From NCBI GenBank assembly GCA_022410635.1, contig JAJVDF010000500.1, positions 372,001 to 436,000 on the forward strand: a stretch of 64,000 nt of DNA, written 5' to 3'. The position numbers and the translations under genes are program-made. The notes beneath the pieces were generated by a model. That model was not told where the DNA came from, made no database searches, and was given only the letters and a program-made list of their open reading frames with translations. This DNA comes from Tretioscincus oriximinensis. Lineage: Eukaryota > Chordata > Lepidosauria > Squamata > Gymnophthalmidae. This document shows positions 22,276 to 34,060 of the stretch, one piece after another (the stretch's first letter is position 1; every line of letters begins with the position of its first letter).

Positions 22276-22900
22276 CTTTTTTTCTTTTATAAAAGGGTTT
22301 TATTTAATTATTTATTTTATTTTATTTTAGCAATCTATTGACATTGCCTGATAATGAAATCAAACGGTACCAGACATCTAAAAATGTTTTCTTTGGTTCA
22401 TTCCCTTAGCCGTACAAGAAATAAATTCCATAATAGCCATGTCCCAAACTCTTTGATACCAATTTTTAAATAGATAACTGTGAGAAGGAATTATTAGGAG
22501 GCGGTGATCAACTGTATAGCAGCAACTAACATAAGAACTATCAGTGGTTTGTTGTTTATTCCTTCATTTTTTGGGGAAAAATATGAAACAAAGCTAATGA
22601 TACCGAAATAGTAATATCCTGCTTTGGGTTCATACAGATTTCTTTTAATACAACCCTCCAGAATTTAGAAACTAAGGAGCATTGCCACCATACATGGCCA
22701 CAATCACCAACATCGCCTGACTTTTACAACATAGAGGAGATCTAGAGGGGATCCGTATTGACAACTTAAAAGGGGTGTGTTACTACTTGAACATTAATTT
22801 TAATGCCATTAAGGTTTTGAATGACCTCTGAGCAACAGTATGATGAGAGAGTTAATAATCCTATCCACAGTATTGGCTTTCTTCTTAATATAAAAGTAAA
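22276..22900 (-). repeat. Decayed L1-like LINE 3' region
   Basis: Starts with a T-rich run (22276-22330). On the minus strand near 22680-22740 the codons read GDCGHVWWQCSLVSKFWRVV. This matches the cysteine-histidine motif and FW end of L1-type ORF2. The frame is otherwise broken. Confidence 0.65.
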
Positions 22901-24544
22901 AAATAAAAATAAATTAAATATCTAGGCTTTTGTATACCATACTCCCAGAAATCTTCCATCTGGCTATTGACTAAATACATACACAGTTGTTAAGCTTCAT
23001 GTCGCTTCAAGCAGTACCTATGGCCCATCTTGTTTAATTCTCTGTTCTCACAGTGACTGGTCACACAAGGAAGCCCATTTGCAAAACATAAATGCACACC
23101 TTGCCATACTCACATTCTCTGAGCAGCTGGTCTTTAGAGATACGATTGTTCTATAATCAATACACAGATTTTATCAGTAGAGCCTTTGAGGTCCCTGGGG
23201 GTCTGCAAGTTTGGAAAATCACTCACTGCAAATCAGATTGGAAACTGAAATTTTCTGGGAATGGAGAAGATTGACTTCTACGAACAGGTTGCCTCCACAG
23301 GAAAACCTTGTGAAATAACATCCAAGTGCTCTGAAGCAGCCTGTTTTACTACAGATTTCAAGGAGGCAGCTGAAGACCAGTCTATATATCTGGCATTTCC
23401 CAAACTTAGGCTGATAGTAGATGAGGTGTATTTATCCTTTTGGCACCTTCTGTAGACTGAGGATATTTTTCATGCAGAATGTAATATTGACTAGCATCAA
23501 GATGCTTTGCTTACATATGGTAAATATTATTTATTTTTAATACTAGCTATCTTCTTTTTTTCAGTTATAAAGAATTACTAAATTTACGTTAAACCAACAA
23601 CACTGAAACATCCCAAACAATTACTGATCTTAACATTCTCTCTACATGGAACTAGTGAATATAGTTGCTCATAAAAAATATGGGAAATTTTAATTAATGT
23701 CCTGGTTTATCACTACAAAGGCAAGAAAAGAATAAAGTTTGGTTTTTTGGCAAAAGCTTATTTCAGATCTCATTTTAGTGATCCAAGATACGATTATTTC
23801 GATTCCCACAATAAAAAATTAGCGGTCTTTATAAATGTAAAGGTCAATGATTAATTTCTACAGTATGGGAACTGCTTTTTAATAGTAAATTTACTGGTCA
23901 AGATATGTAAAAGTACTGTACCAGGAACACAACAGAATGTTCTTTTCTATATGGATTTTGGAAGATACAGAATGTATTCCCAAAGTTCTATTTTGCCAAA
24001 GTGCTTTCAAATAAACAAAAATTGACTTGTTCTAAATCTTCAGATTTCTTGGCTCTACATGGCGGATGAGTTTTTCTCAACATTTTTCACTTTCAAGGCC
24101 TATCCAAAATACAGATGATATATTTTTTCACGTTAAATCTTGTAAACCTAATATTGGAAGAACAGAATGTTGTTCCTTGATTTTAAAAAAAGGTGTTTTA
24201 GTATCTTAGCTATGTGTATTTGTTTTGAACTCATGTAAAAGGGTGTGATATTTAGGTATTAATATTACTGGTACAATATTATTTTTCTGGGAAACAAAAT
24301 ATTTTGAAACAGTGAAAACTCCCGTGCCTCCCAAATATGCATAAGCTATTAAAATTATGTAAAAGGTATCAGATGAGAATAAATGGTTGTCTACTGGGTC
24401 TATATGTTCTTTCTACCAAGACTTTAGAATTGTTTTTTTTTTAATCTACCATTTGCGAAAAAAGGGCATTTGGTCTTTCAAGGGAGACAGGTGTGTACAA
24501 TCTAAAAGTAGCAAAGCTTTTGAATATTTTATTTTCATAAACAG

Positions 24545-24644
24545 GTTCATACCAAGTTCCACTGCAGGCAGGCACACGCTGCAGGCACCGACACTTCATG
24601 CTTGACATTTTCCTATGATGGTACAATTCTTGCCACTCGGGGAG
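24545..24644 (+). CDS. WDR70: WDR70 internal coding exon (second)
   Basis: A 100-bp exon between acceptor acag and donor gtaaga. It enters in phase 0 from the previous exon and leaves one base into a glycine codon. The translation runs VHTKFHCRQAHAAGTDTSC and then LTFSYDGTILATRG. This is the inner strands of a WD repeat, with the usual SYDG turn, and it continues directly after IQIWDRNMN. It is too short to stand out as an open frame, so it was found by reading the expected continuation of the protein across splice sites. The downstream intron carries several transposon fragments. Confidence 0.94.
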
Positions 24645-24875
24645 GTAAGAGGCTGCATTTCTTTAGGCTGCTTATGTCTGGAAAGAAGTTGAAATAAAAG
24701 TTTGTGCTGAACGTAAAAAGTAGAACTTTGTGCCAGTTCAGAGCTTTCAGAAGCACTCTCTACATCTGTCCTTGTAATTACCAAAATCCTTTTGCTAATG
24801 CTATAATTTCATTTCTACAAATCACAATGTGAAAACTATGTTCCATAAGTAATTGAAGCCATAGAAAATCGAGAA

Positions 24876-25513
24876 TTAAAAGAATGATGGATACTTTAAA
24901 GCTGACAAGCAGAAGTGTTGAGACAGATAAGGGAAAATATTTTATACCACAGGGTTATTAGTGTACTAACAGGCACAGTCGTGCAGAGGTTAATAGCTTT
25001 GGAGTTTCAACAGAGATATCTGAGTTCAAATCCCTGTGTTGGCCATGGAGATGGGTGAACGCCCTTTACTGGCCTTAGCTTCAACCAAGAGCTTTTTGAA
25101 AGCAAAGGTATTTGCAAGTAGATAAATGAGTACCACCACAGTGTGGTGGGGAAGATACAATAGATATAAGCCTTCGGGCAAAAAATAATCTTGTGAGTAC
25201 TCTTCATCTTGCTGTTCTATGAAATTTACTTCCAGAAGAGTGATGGAAAGTAGGAGCCTGAATAGCTTTAATATAGGATTATACAAATTCATAGAAGACA
25301 GATGTATCAATAGTTATTAGGGTGGATGTCTTGTTACTGCCTCTGCGATGAAAAAACAGGCAGTATTCCTGAAATGTCATTTTCAGGAAGACAAGAAGGG
25401 TTTTGCCTTTTTATGCTTAAGACTGATCTAGTACAATTGGTGGGCTACTGTGTGAAACAGAATACTGGACTAGGTGGGCTATGGTCTGATTCAGCAGGCT
25501 CCTCTTACGTCCT
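24876..25513 (+). repeat. CR1/L3-type LINE 3' end, split by a SINE
   Basis: Left piece 24876-24966 (gacagataagggaaaatattttata). The right piece, from about 25219 to 25513, has gaaatttacttccagaagag, gcaggctcctcttacg. The L3 frame between them is interrupted by the SINE at 24967-25218. Confidence 0.75.
24967..25218 (+). repeat. tRNA-head SINE, copy B, nested in L3
   Basis: The head has a box A-like gtcgtgcagaggttaatagc and a box B-like gagttcaaatccc. The body and tail (tataagccttcgggcaaaaaataatcttg) match the reverse complement of the copies at 30.6 and 39.0 kb. Confidence 0.65.
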
Positions 25514-25671
25514 ATTTTTCCATTCAACCAAAATAAATCAAGGGCCTTGAATCTGTTGATATAGGAAAACTTGCTTCAGAAATCAAAACACATTGTTGAA
25601 ACTTCTCAGATTTGCATTAAATAAGCAATTTCAAATTTTGCCAGCAGTGTAAAAGTGAAACTGGCTGTACT

Positions 25672-25850
25672 ATATTTATTTAATTTATTTATATGAATTT
25701 CTATACTGCCTTATACCCAAATGATTCAGGGCATTTAACAATAAAACCACCATTAACATATTAAAAAACAACCCTATCGGAAAGTAGAGAAGCGAGAACT
25801 GTGTTTTTAGCCAAAGGCCAAATTAAAGAGCTGCGTCTTTAGTGATTTTA
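25672..25850 (-). repeat. L2-type LINE tail
   Basis: tatttatttaatttatttatatgaatttctatactgcc, tgattcagggca, then ttagccaaaggccaaattaaagag as in other copies. Confidence 0.6.
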
Positions 25851-26156
25851 TGAATGAAGACAGTGATGGTGATTGATACACTTCCAGGGGGAATAAAGGA
25901 ATTCACATTTTATTATCAGCAATGTCAACATTTAATGCATTTTTGAAACATAAGTCTACCCACAAAGATAAGTACTTTGCATCCTGTATACTCACATACA
26001 GTTCAAATTGTCCCGATGCTGTTACAAAAATTTCTCCTTGCCCTAATGGTGCATCAATAGATGTGGGTGAGAAAGCATTCACCAAAACTATCATCAGTAA
26101 TTAAAGGGAAAAAAACTGAATTCCCAGTTTATGGGAATGTAAATATCAACATTCTG

Positions 26157-26710
26157 TAGGGCTGCCATATTTTGGCAGCCCAAAACCGGGACAGGGCTGA
26201 GGTAGGGGTGTGTGCACGTCCATGCACACACACGTACACGCGCGCACATTCAGACGCTTGTAGTGAGATAGGCAGAACCTTTCTTCTGCCTGTCTTACCA
26301 CAAGCAAATGTTTGTGCGCAAATGTGTGTGCAAAGCTTTTCCAATGCTGCAGGTGGGGTTTCGCGCCTGCTGTCAGGCAAAGCGCGCCAACTCACCTCCA
26401 GCGGAGGAAAAACGCCTGGGTGTGTGGCAGGAGAACAGAGCTGTCCTCCTGTCACAAACCCAGGCGTTTTTGCTCTACTGGAGGTGAGTTGGCGCGCTTT
26501 GCCTGATAGCAGGCGCAAAACCCCACCTCCAGCATTGGAGCAGCTACAGCACGCTCCAAGGTTCCTTCCAGGATCCCGGAAAGCATTGCTCGGGCTGCAA
26601 CCATCAGTTATGACGGCTCCTTTTCCTTTAAAATACTGCATTTTTATATTCCATGATGCAGTCCGCCAAACTGGGATTGTCCTGCCTTCCCGGGACGTAT
26701 GGCAACCCTA
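26157..26710. mobile_element. hAT-like nonautonomous foldback transposon, 554 bp
   Basis: Termini TAGGGCTGCCATA and TATGGCAACCCTA are inverted with one mismatch. Both are flanked by the same 8 bases, acattctg (26149-26156 and 26711-26718). 8-bp duplications are the hAT signature. The interior is GC- and CpG-rich, unlike the AT-rich intron, and contains a palindrome at 26341-26538. Two long open frames on opposite strands are mirror products of that palindrome, not genes. Inserted in an L3 copy. Confidence 0.9.
26341..26538. repeat. Palindrome inside the hAT-like element
   Basis: Arms 26341-26421 and 26458-26538 pair (ccaatgctgcaggtgggg with ccccacctccagcattgg; caggcaaagcgcgccaactc with gagttggcgcgctttgcctg). 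The centre also pairs (ggcaggag with ctcctgtc). There are several mismatches in the arms. Confidence 0.9.
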
Positions 26711-28031
26711 ACATTCTGGATCTTTTGAAACTACCTCTGGGATGCAGCAACAGGCAGTACTTGTGAAATACTGTTTACAGGGAGTTGAGAAGAAGTGAAG
26801 ATCTTCCTTCTTCTGTTCAGACTGCACAGGTGCCACTGTTGGGCCTCTGTGTGAGACAGAATACTAGATTAGATGGGCGCTGAGCTGATTCAGCAGGGCT
26901 TCTCTTATGTTCTTACGCAGTTTCTCACTAAAAAATATCCACACAGTATAGCCCTTCTGATTTAACACTATATCCCAATTTGACAGCTGGCTTTCCTGAT
27001 TTACCAAAAATCCGGGTAATTAGCTTTAAAACCTGTATTTTGCCGATTTTAATTTAATCGGATAAATCTGTTTTTATTTAATCGGATTAATGATTCTGTC
27101 TGGAAGCAGTCTAACTTAATATGTGAGGTTTTCATAACCTTGTGGTTCTTACCTTCCCCCCCGCTGTTTCTCTCCACACCAACCATCCCCTTAAATTCAT
27201 AGACACGTTTTCCCCCCTACAGGTAGCCAGGTGGCTATCCATAAATAAATTAAGCTGTAACTCACATGTCATGCTTTGATCTAAAATCATTTTGAAATTG
27301 GGTATACAATATGTTCATGTTTGAAAGCTGTTTGAAAACATGCAAGGCACTGGAAAATACTTTTGAGGTCCCCAGATAGACTAAGCTAACTTTATTTGTT
27401 TTAGCATGTGCTAAAGAACAAGCATTTGTGCTTTCTGCAGAGAAAGTATCGTTCTGGCCTTTTACCAGCAAAAGCAGATGTGTAGTTAACAGGCAGATTA
27501 GTGCACCTGTCCCAAATGCAAGAGATCAAAGAAAGGATCACGTTTAGGGGAATAGGAAGTTCCAGTGAAACTCTGATTATATCCCTTAGTTTGCCTGTCC
27601 AGTTTGCCTGTCCAGTATGAGAGAGCTGAATCAGAACTCAGCTGCAGACACAAGGGAAACGGAACAGCCGAAGAACTGCTTATGAGTGTTCTCAGCTTCA
27701 TTCCCTTGGAGACTTATAATCTGACAGAAATGCAAGAAAGCATTGTTTAAAGATTCAGTTTTGACCATTGGATCCATTTCTTGCAATGAAGAGGATTTTA
27801 TAATAAATGTTTAGCTTTGTCATATTTTTAGTCACCAACCGAAGGTGTATCTTTTCAGTCAGGCCTCAGTGTGAATACTTTCCTTCATGTTTTTAATTAT
27901 GTCTTTCCATGCTGCACATGGGCTGCCGTTAACGGTCAGCTTAAACTATTGTGTACTGGAAAATGGAATACAAAAATTCAAAATAAATGTGTATAACTGA
28001 ACTGGTTGAAAGAAATGTCTAGCAAGTTTAG

Positions 28032-28165
28032 CAAAGGGATCTTGTAGCACTTTGGAGACTAGCAAGAAAAAAGATAGGCGGCATGAGCTCTCGTGGACTA
28101 CATCAGAAGTAGTAGACTTGCTTATGAAAGCTCACCTTGCTTATCTTTTTCTTGTTAGTCTCTAA
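28032..28165. repeat. Head-to-head hammerhead-family units
   Basis: Left part, minus orientation: cttgtagcactttggagactagcaag, gcatgagctctcgtggac. Right part, plus orientation: agtagtagacttgcttatgaaagctcac, cttgttagtctctaa. Together they make an imperfect inverted repeat of about 60-bp arms. Confidence 0.7.
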
Positions 28166-30059
28166 ACCATAAAGACATTATGAATCTGATTAAACCATTT
28201 AGAGGTTAAAGGACTTGTAGTTCTTGACTTACATATAACCTTTCATCAGATAAAATGAGTTCAGGTTTAGTTCCAGACAAGATTATAAAAATGCCGGTAT
28301 GACATCTGATTAATTTTGCTTTTGACAGAAGTAGATGGTGCCTTGTGGTTTCAAGATGAGCCGTGTCCAAGTAAAACAATGGGAGATACATTCATCCCAT
28401 TATAAAGCTGTCTATTTCCTTGGCTGAACTAACTCTCAGAGACCATAAGATAGGTTTTTGAAGAGGAACGTCTCAAGTCCAGAGTGACTGTTAAAAGATT
28501 GGAAACATTATATATTCCAAAATTTCAAATTGCAGAGTAGAATTGTAAGCAGAATCTTGTCTTAGGATAGTACATGAGCAGTTTAATTCTACCTTTTAAA
28601 AATTGTACTTACTATATGTTTATGTAGTGAACATATGTGAGACGGGAACTAGAGAACAGTATTCAACTACATTTCTCCATGTTTAATGCCCATAGTTTTG
28701 ACATAGTTTTTAAAATGATTTATTTTTTCTTATCCCTTGAACCTTTAATATATGNAGAATTAGAAGACAAACCCTGCTCCAGGCACTAACATGTTTCTGC
28801 CACGTGTAACCATAACAAGTTAGTTGTCTCCTGTTCTTTAAACCCGCAGCCTGATGTGATGCAAAGGAAGCTTTCCTTAGCATATTTGTTAAAAATTAGT
28901 AATAACAAATTCTCTCTTGAATCCCCTAAGTCCTCCAGGGAAAAGATCATGTCAAGGCCTCGTCCATCAAGGCCAAAGAAACCTTGATTGCGATTTGTTA
29001 CTGTGAAAGATGTTTGAATAGTTGCCAGAACATTGCTGTTCTGCAAATATCTTTAGAGCTAAATTGCTGAGTCTTTAGGACGCAGCATGGAATTGCTGAT
29101 TGGTGTAATGGAACTGAGCAAACTTGACCTATATTGCTGACATATTTTTTCTTTCGTACTCAACCAGTATCTATGTGAGTCAGCAGATCACTAAAAAGAA
29201 GTTGTCCTTTGTCTGGCATATGTAGCCTTTCCTCCCATATTTTCTTTACCCCATCATTGCAACCAGATTTGTGGACAAGCCTAAAGGGTTAATTATTCGC
29301 AACAAGGTCTGTGAAAGGATAACCAGTAGTGGGCATGATCTTAAAACTCTGTGTCCTTCTGATGAAATTAACTAACTTTTGAAAAGTTCCAAAGCATTTC
29401 TTTTTGCCTGCGTGGGACAAGTTGGTTTATAGAATTTAACAAATATAAATCATTTTTCCTAGCAGATGGGTACAGATTTTGTCAACTTTTAGTCTGTAGC
29501 CTTGGAAACAATGAACAAGAACAACAGTGTTAAGCTACAAATTCAAGAATGTTTCAAGATATTTTCATGCCTGTTCTCATTCCTACTCCTTCAACCATTT
29601 GGTTTAAAATATTTTACTTAAATGATTTCTATACATTTTTCTTCCAATGCTAACTCAGGCTATGGTGGTTTGTTTAAAACAAAACTTCAGATCAGACCTA
29701 ATTGTCACTTAGCATAGTTTAAGCAACCCACAGTTTTATTAAGAAATGGGGGGGTTATTGGTAAACTTTAAACAAGCCATGGCTCTCTCCAAAACTATTC
29801 AGTGTAATTATTCTGCAAGCTGGCTAATTGACAGTGGATTTAATAACTCTAAGAAGATTGACAAGAAAATTTCATTTAATGCATTTCTGGAGGCAAGTAA
29901 AAGAATGAGCTCTAACTATTTTTGAGTTCCTGGCACCTGTCGAAGTTTTAAAACAATCAGAATTTGTATTGCCTGAACTTCGGGGTAACCTGGCTAGAAA
30001 GAACTTGGCTAGAAAACTACTGTCTCCTCCCCATTTTTAGAAAAAGCTGTTTTTAATGT

Positions 30060-30165
30060 GTTAAAATGATGGTTTTATTGTTAACCGCCCTGAGACCTAC
30101 GGGTATAGGGCGGTATAAAAATGGAAATAAATAAAAAATGTAAATAAATAAATAAATATTATCCA
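30060..30165 (+). repeat. L2-type LINE tail with AAAT microsatellite
   Basis: ttgttaaccgccctgagacc, tagggcggtataaaaatgg, then an AAATA/AAAT run to about 30160. Confidence 0.75.
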
Positions 30166-30581
30166 TGACATCTACCTTTCAGATATAGGGGCAGGATACA
30201 AGCAAATAAATATGTCCCTGAGGCATGCCAGATACCTAGCATCTATACAATTTATTTGCAATATCTATCTTTTTCAAGGAAAATGCTAGGAATTGAACTA
30301 GGAATCTTCCCAGTTTTATATCTGAGCTGAATGTACTGTGTGTTTTTCTAATTCAAAGGGTTGGGAATCAGAAAAGCAATGGGTGAAAATAAAATAAATA
30401 ATTTGTTAGTAATCTTAATCTTACATGTAAAGGCAAGATAGTTCAAGGGTCATTTGCAAGGTATCAAGAGCAGATAAGGATTTCATGTTTGTATTCTGCT
30501 TGAGAATGCCCAAGGAGTAAATTTAGGATTTGCTAATGTAGAAAAAGGAGGATGAAAAAGAGGGGAAGAGGAGAAGGAAGA

Positions 30582-30835
30582 GAATTGGGTTTTTATACCC
30601 CGCTGTTTTTACCTGAAGGGACTCAGAGTGACTTATAAGCTATTTTTCACCTGAAGGTTGCATCTATCCTCCCCACCGCATTGTGATACCTATTAATCTA
30701 CTTGCAATTTCTTGCTTTCGAACAACTGAAGCTGAGGCCAATAGAGGGAGCTCACTCCTCTCCAAGACAGACACATGAACTCTGATTTCTCTGTTGAAAG
30801 ATCATTGCTCTTAACCTCTGTACCACCATGCCTAG
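30582..30835 (-). repeat. tRNA-head SINE, copy C
   Basis: tttttataccccgctgtttttacc, acttgcaatttcttgctttcg, gctcactcctctccaagac. It ends ctcttaacctctgtaccaccatgcc, the complement of a tRNA-like GGTGGTACAGAGGTTAAGAG head. Confidence 0.7.
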
Positions 30836-31216
30836 TGTAAACCACTACTAATGTAAATAGGCTGTAGCCTGACCACCAGAGTCCTGTTTTTATTACCTTA
30901 ATAGAAGACAGCAGCCAAATTAGTGAAGAAAAATGTTGAAGGATTTTTAACTCCAGGTTTTTTGAACAAAGGCTTATGAAATTGCAGTTTGTCTTTGCTA
31001 GTTTCTTTCTTTCTTGTTTTTAACCTTTTTAGATACATTTCTGTCATTCAGCATTTTTTTTCTTGTAAAGAAAAATATAGAGCAAGAGGAATTCATGTAA
31101 ATTATGTCCTTTGAAAAATTTGGAAGAAAATGGAGGTGACATCTCTGTGCTTTCTTTATAGCAAAATAATAAAAAGTATATCTCTATCACTAATTTTGTC
31201 TCTCTGTATTTCATAG

Positions 31217-31301
31217 GTGATGATACTTTAAAAACCTGGGATATAAGGCAATTTAAAAAACCTCTAAATGCAGTCAGTGGCCTCCCTAGTTTCTTCCCTA
31301 T
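31217..31301 (+). CDS. WDR70: WDR70 internal coding exon (third)
   Basis: An 85-bp exon with acceptor catag and donor gtaagt. Two bases complete the glycine codon left open by the previous exon, then DDTLKTWDIRQFKK and PLNAVSGLPSFFP follow. Two bases of a methionine codon remain at the end. DDTLKTWD closes the WD repeat begun in the previous exon; the GH-equivalent start lies upstream. Phases agree on both sides (in +1, out +2). The homologous segment of other vertebrate WDR70 proteins has the same order of motifs. Confidence 0.94.
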
Positions 31302-31675
31302 GTAAGTAACTGAACTCACTCAAAATGCAAGGCAGTTTTTGCTTACATTTCTTCTGAGCACATTTTGTGTCACTGGTGTTAGGAGTGTCTTAAGTCAACC
31401 TGTCTGGCTCAACAGAAAGGCTTGTTACAATATATAATAATAATTATATATGCCTTGTATCACTGGATTCAAAACTAATAAAAAGGCAGCTTCTGACAAA
31501 TTACTGCAATATAGAAGCATGGTTATTCAAAAGGCTGTGTTTTATGCTGTAAAAAGACACACACACGTATAAGATGCACCTATAATTCATCATGGAACAT
31601 TTAGGAAAATAAAATTGTAAGTAAATTTTAGAATCATATTGCTTGCCATGAATATAGATATATAATTGGCTGCTA

Positions 31676-32070
31676 ATCCATAGTCTGGGGGCTGCCACAG
31701 AGAACACCCTGTCCCAAGTTCCTACTCTCTTCGCCACCGAGAATGGCACAATCAGGATGGCCTCCTTTGTAGATCTTAAGTCATGGGCAGATTGATATGG
31801 GAGAAGGTGTTCCTTTAGGTATTCCAGGCCCTCCTGATTGTACCATCTCCCTCAGTGGTAAAGAGTATGGGAACTTGGGATAGGGCATTCTCCATGGCAG
31901 CCCCCGACTATGGAATAGATTTCCCTGGCTGCACCTTGAAGATGCACTTCATTAGCCTAGCCTTTGGCCGAGAAAACGGCTTTCACTTCCCTACGTTTAG
32001 ATGTGGCTGTTTTAATATGTTAATCTGGGGTTTTATTGTTAACTGCCTGAGACCTTTATGTATAATAAAT
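31676..32070. repeat. Inverted pair of L2-type LINE 3' ends
   Basis: 31676-31765 (minus) and about 31826-31920 (plus) are reverse complements with mismatches. The plus copy reads GTWDRAFSMAAPDYG; the minus copy reads GTWDRVFSVAAPRLWIS. This is the G-x-R-A-F-S-V-A-A-P-R-L-W motif at the end of L2/CR1-group reverse transcriptases. The plus copy continues to ttattgttaactgcctgagacc at 32030-32055. This links the common tail to a LINE. Confidence 0.75.
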
Positions 32071-32082
32071 ATCAAGAATAGC

Positions 32083-32180
32083 TGAAGATTTTGAAATTGG
32101 TGGATCACTGTGTGAGGCAGAATGATGAACTAGATGGGCTCTGGCCCCATTCATCAAGGTTTCTCTAATGTTCTTATACC
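32083..32180 (+). repeat. CR1/L3-type LINE 3' end
   Basis: ggatcactgtgtgaggcag, gatgaactagatgggctctggccc, ending tctctaatgttctta. Confidence 0.8.
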
Positions 32181-33617
32181 TGAATGTAGTTTTAAACGAT
32201 GTTTCTTCATTGGCTGTTTGCCAATATCAGAGGCTAAAGTCAGTTTATAATCCTTAATCAATATAGGCTTAAATTTATGCTAAATAGCACAAATCTCAAC
32301 CTTGGAATCAGTGTTGTTGTATTGTGGTTAGGAAACCACCTATCAACTTCCAGTCTGTAAGCAGAACTAACATTAGTCTAGAAATGCATTTGTCATCAGT
32401 GCTGCCAACTGACTGAAAGCTAAACTATATTATAAGATAATTAAGCTGGAGATTCAGCTTTCTTAGAGTCCAGTTTCTGGGAAGCATCCGCTTCCCCGTA
32501 ACATAAAACTAAAAGTAAAAAAAAACCAGAACAAAAGAAACAGAGATATGTCTCGGGTGGTGCAGCTAAAACACATATTTTTAGTCCAGCTAGAGTCCTG
32601 AAGAACTGGACTAAAGCAGGAAAAAATATTAGAAGAAACAGTATTGGGTTTTTATACACTTCTTTTCTCACTGAATCAGCTTACAAGCTTATTTTTTGCT
32701 GAAAAGTTTACATGCTGACCTGAATATGGATTAAAAGGATATGTCTGAGCCCATATTGTTTTCATATCCTATTGGATATGAACAAAAAAGAGACATATTG
32801 TATTCAGCACAGAATCAGAATCTATGTGATCCTGTGTTTCATGGCAACTTGTAAAATGCAAGATATTACCTATTAATTGCAGTGTGGATGTATGTGGATT
32901 AGCAAATCTGTGTCAGTGCTTTCCTTGTGCATCTTTTGCCTTCATCCTGAGCTCTAATGATGCTTATTATTCATGCTTATTATTCATTTACGTGTAGTAA
33001 AAGAAGCCAAAGGTACAATAGGCTTTCCTATTTTAATCCATGTTTTCTTACTTATGATCATCATGAGAGTGGGGGAAAGCAAGCCAGTGTAATAGGTGGA
33101 CAAAAATGGAAAATTGGAGCTAGTGAGAGTAAAAAATATTCTTGAGATTTACATCACATCTGCTATTTACAGGAAGCCAGAACTATATCTGAATTGAACT
33201 ATACCTGAACACTGGAATCTTTAGGATTAACACTGACAATTGATAAAAAAATGAGAGTTCTTACTTTAACTTTTGAAATTCGTTTTTTAAAGTTTCAAAT
33301 AAGTGAAATGCTTTGCCTAACGAGTAGAGTTATAAGTTGGCTGAATAGTTGCTTATTGCTGCAAGAAGGGGCAAAGGAAAGATATATTGTCCTTTTAAAA
33401 AATAAGTCTAATTCTCCTTCTTCCTTCCTTTCTTCCCTCCCTCCTTTTCCCTTGTTGGAATATTAAGAACATACCATTAAGAATATTGTGTTAGTTTATG
33501 TTGGACACAGCTGTATCATATCATATGGAATTAAAAAATATTTTACAGATTGTGATCTGTTATATAAACAAGACTCCAGGATACCAATTCACCTTTTTTC
33601 TGCTTTATTTTCAACAG

Positions 33618-33756
33618 GACTGACTGCTGTTTCAGTCCAGATGATAAACTACTTGTTACCGGTACTTCTGTTAAGAGAGGGGGAGGTAATGGAAAACTTC
33701 TTTTCTTTGAGCGAGAGACACTGAAGAAAGTATATCAGATAGATGTTACAGATGCG
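33618..33756 (+). CDS. WDR70: WDR70 internal coding exon (fourth)
   Basis: A 139-bp exon with acceptor caacag and donor gtaagc. The first base completes the split methionine codon. It then reads TDCCFSPDDKLLVTGTS, a glycine-rich turn (KRGGGNGK), LLFFERETLKKVYQ and IDVTDA, ending in phase 0. CFSPDDKLLVTG is a canonical inner WD-repeat strand with an SPDD turn. LLFFERE replaces the usual WD dipeptide, as in this repeat of other WDR70 proteins. The next exon is 23 kb away, across the largest intron here. Confidence 0.95.
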
Positions 33757-33913
33757 GTAAGCTGCAGTACTGCAAAAAAAAACCTTAATTGGATAAGAAA
33801 ATTGTTGTGTTAGTCATTATTTATTTTCTTTCTTATGCGTAACTCAAAAGTGGCATGTATGATCCAGATGCCATGAATATTGTATATCACAACATTGATA
33901 AATAGACATTCTT

Positions 33914-34060
33914 TTTCTTTCTTTTTATTGATTTGTTTTTAATTTTACAACACATTATCTTGTACCACACAGCATCTTGACTGTTTTAAATTTTCTCCCC
34001 ACTGCTCCCTCCTCGTCCCAGGGATAACTTATTCAATTCCTTATGTATATCATTATGGAA
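33914..34060 (-). repeat. Possible L1-like LINE 3' end
   Basis: tttttattgatttgtttttaattttacaa resembles the complement of an L1-type A-rich 3' end, followed by a C-rich stretch. No coding motif is visible. Confidence 0.35.

Larger units (their letters stand above)
11052..24544 (+). other. WDR70 intron, 13.5 kb
   Basis: Donor gtgagt to acceptor acag. Repeats include L2 tails, CR1/L3 copies, a Tc1/mariner miniature element, hammerhead-like units and two L1-like pieces. I recognise nothing in 12600-14700, 14800-15590, 15960-16640, 19600-20260, 21000-22270 and 22900-24544. Confidence 0.8.
26119..26917 (+). repeat. CR1/L3-type LINE 3' end, split by a hAT-like foldback
   Basis: A short left piece (26119-26156, gggaatgtaaatatcaacattctg) corresponds to the L3 block agggtataaatagctactagg. 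The right piece resumes after the element with cctctgggatgcagcaacaggcagta. It ends ttcagcagggcttctcttatg. Confidence 0.7.
24645..31216 (+). other. WDR70 intron, 6.6 kb
   Basis: Donor gtaaga to acceptor catag. It contains L3 copies interrupted by a SINE and by a hAT-like foldback, an L2 tail, a small palindromic hammerhead-family unit and a SINE. Nothing recognised in 26920-28020, 28170-30050 and 30840-31216. Confidence 0.8.
31302..33617 (+). other. WDR70 intron, 2.3 kb
   Basis: Donor gtaagt to acceptor caacag. It contains an inverted pair of L2-type LINE ends and an L3 tail. Nothing recognised in 32190-33410; a TTCC-rich run sits at 33415-33448. Confidence 0.8.

Noticed and set aside
24967..25050. 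tRNA gene
   Set aside because: Box A- and box B-like blocks are present, but the sequence does not fold as a cloverleaf by eye and continues into a repeated SINE body.
26129..26711. Long overlapping open frames on both strands (170 and 179 codons)
   Set aside because: They lie inside the palindromic GC-rich hAT-like element and are mirror translations of the same inverted sequence. No known domain, no splice context.
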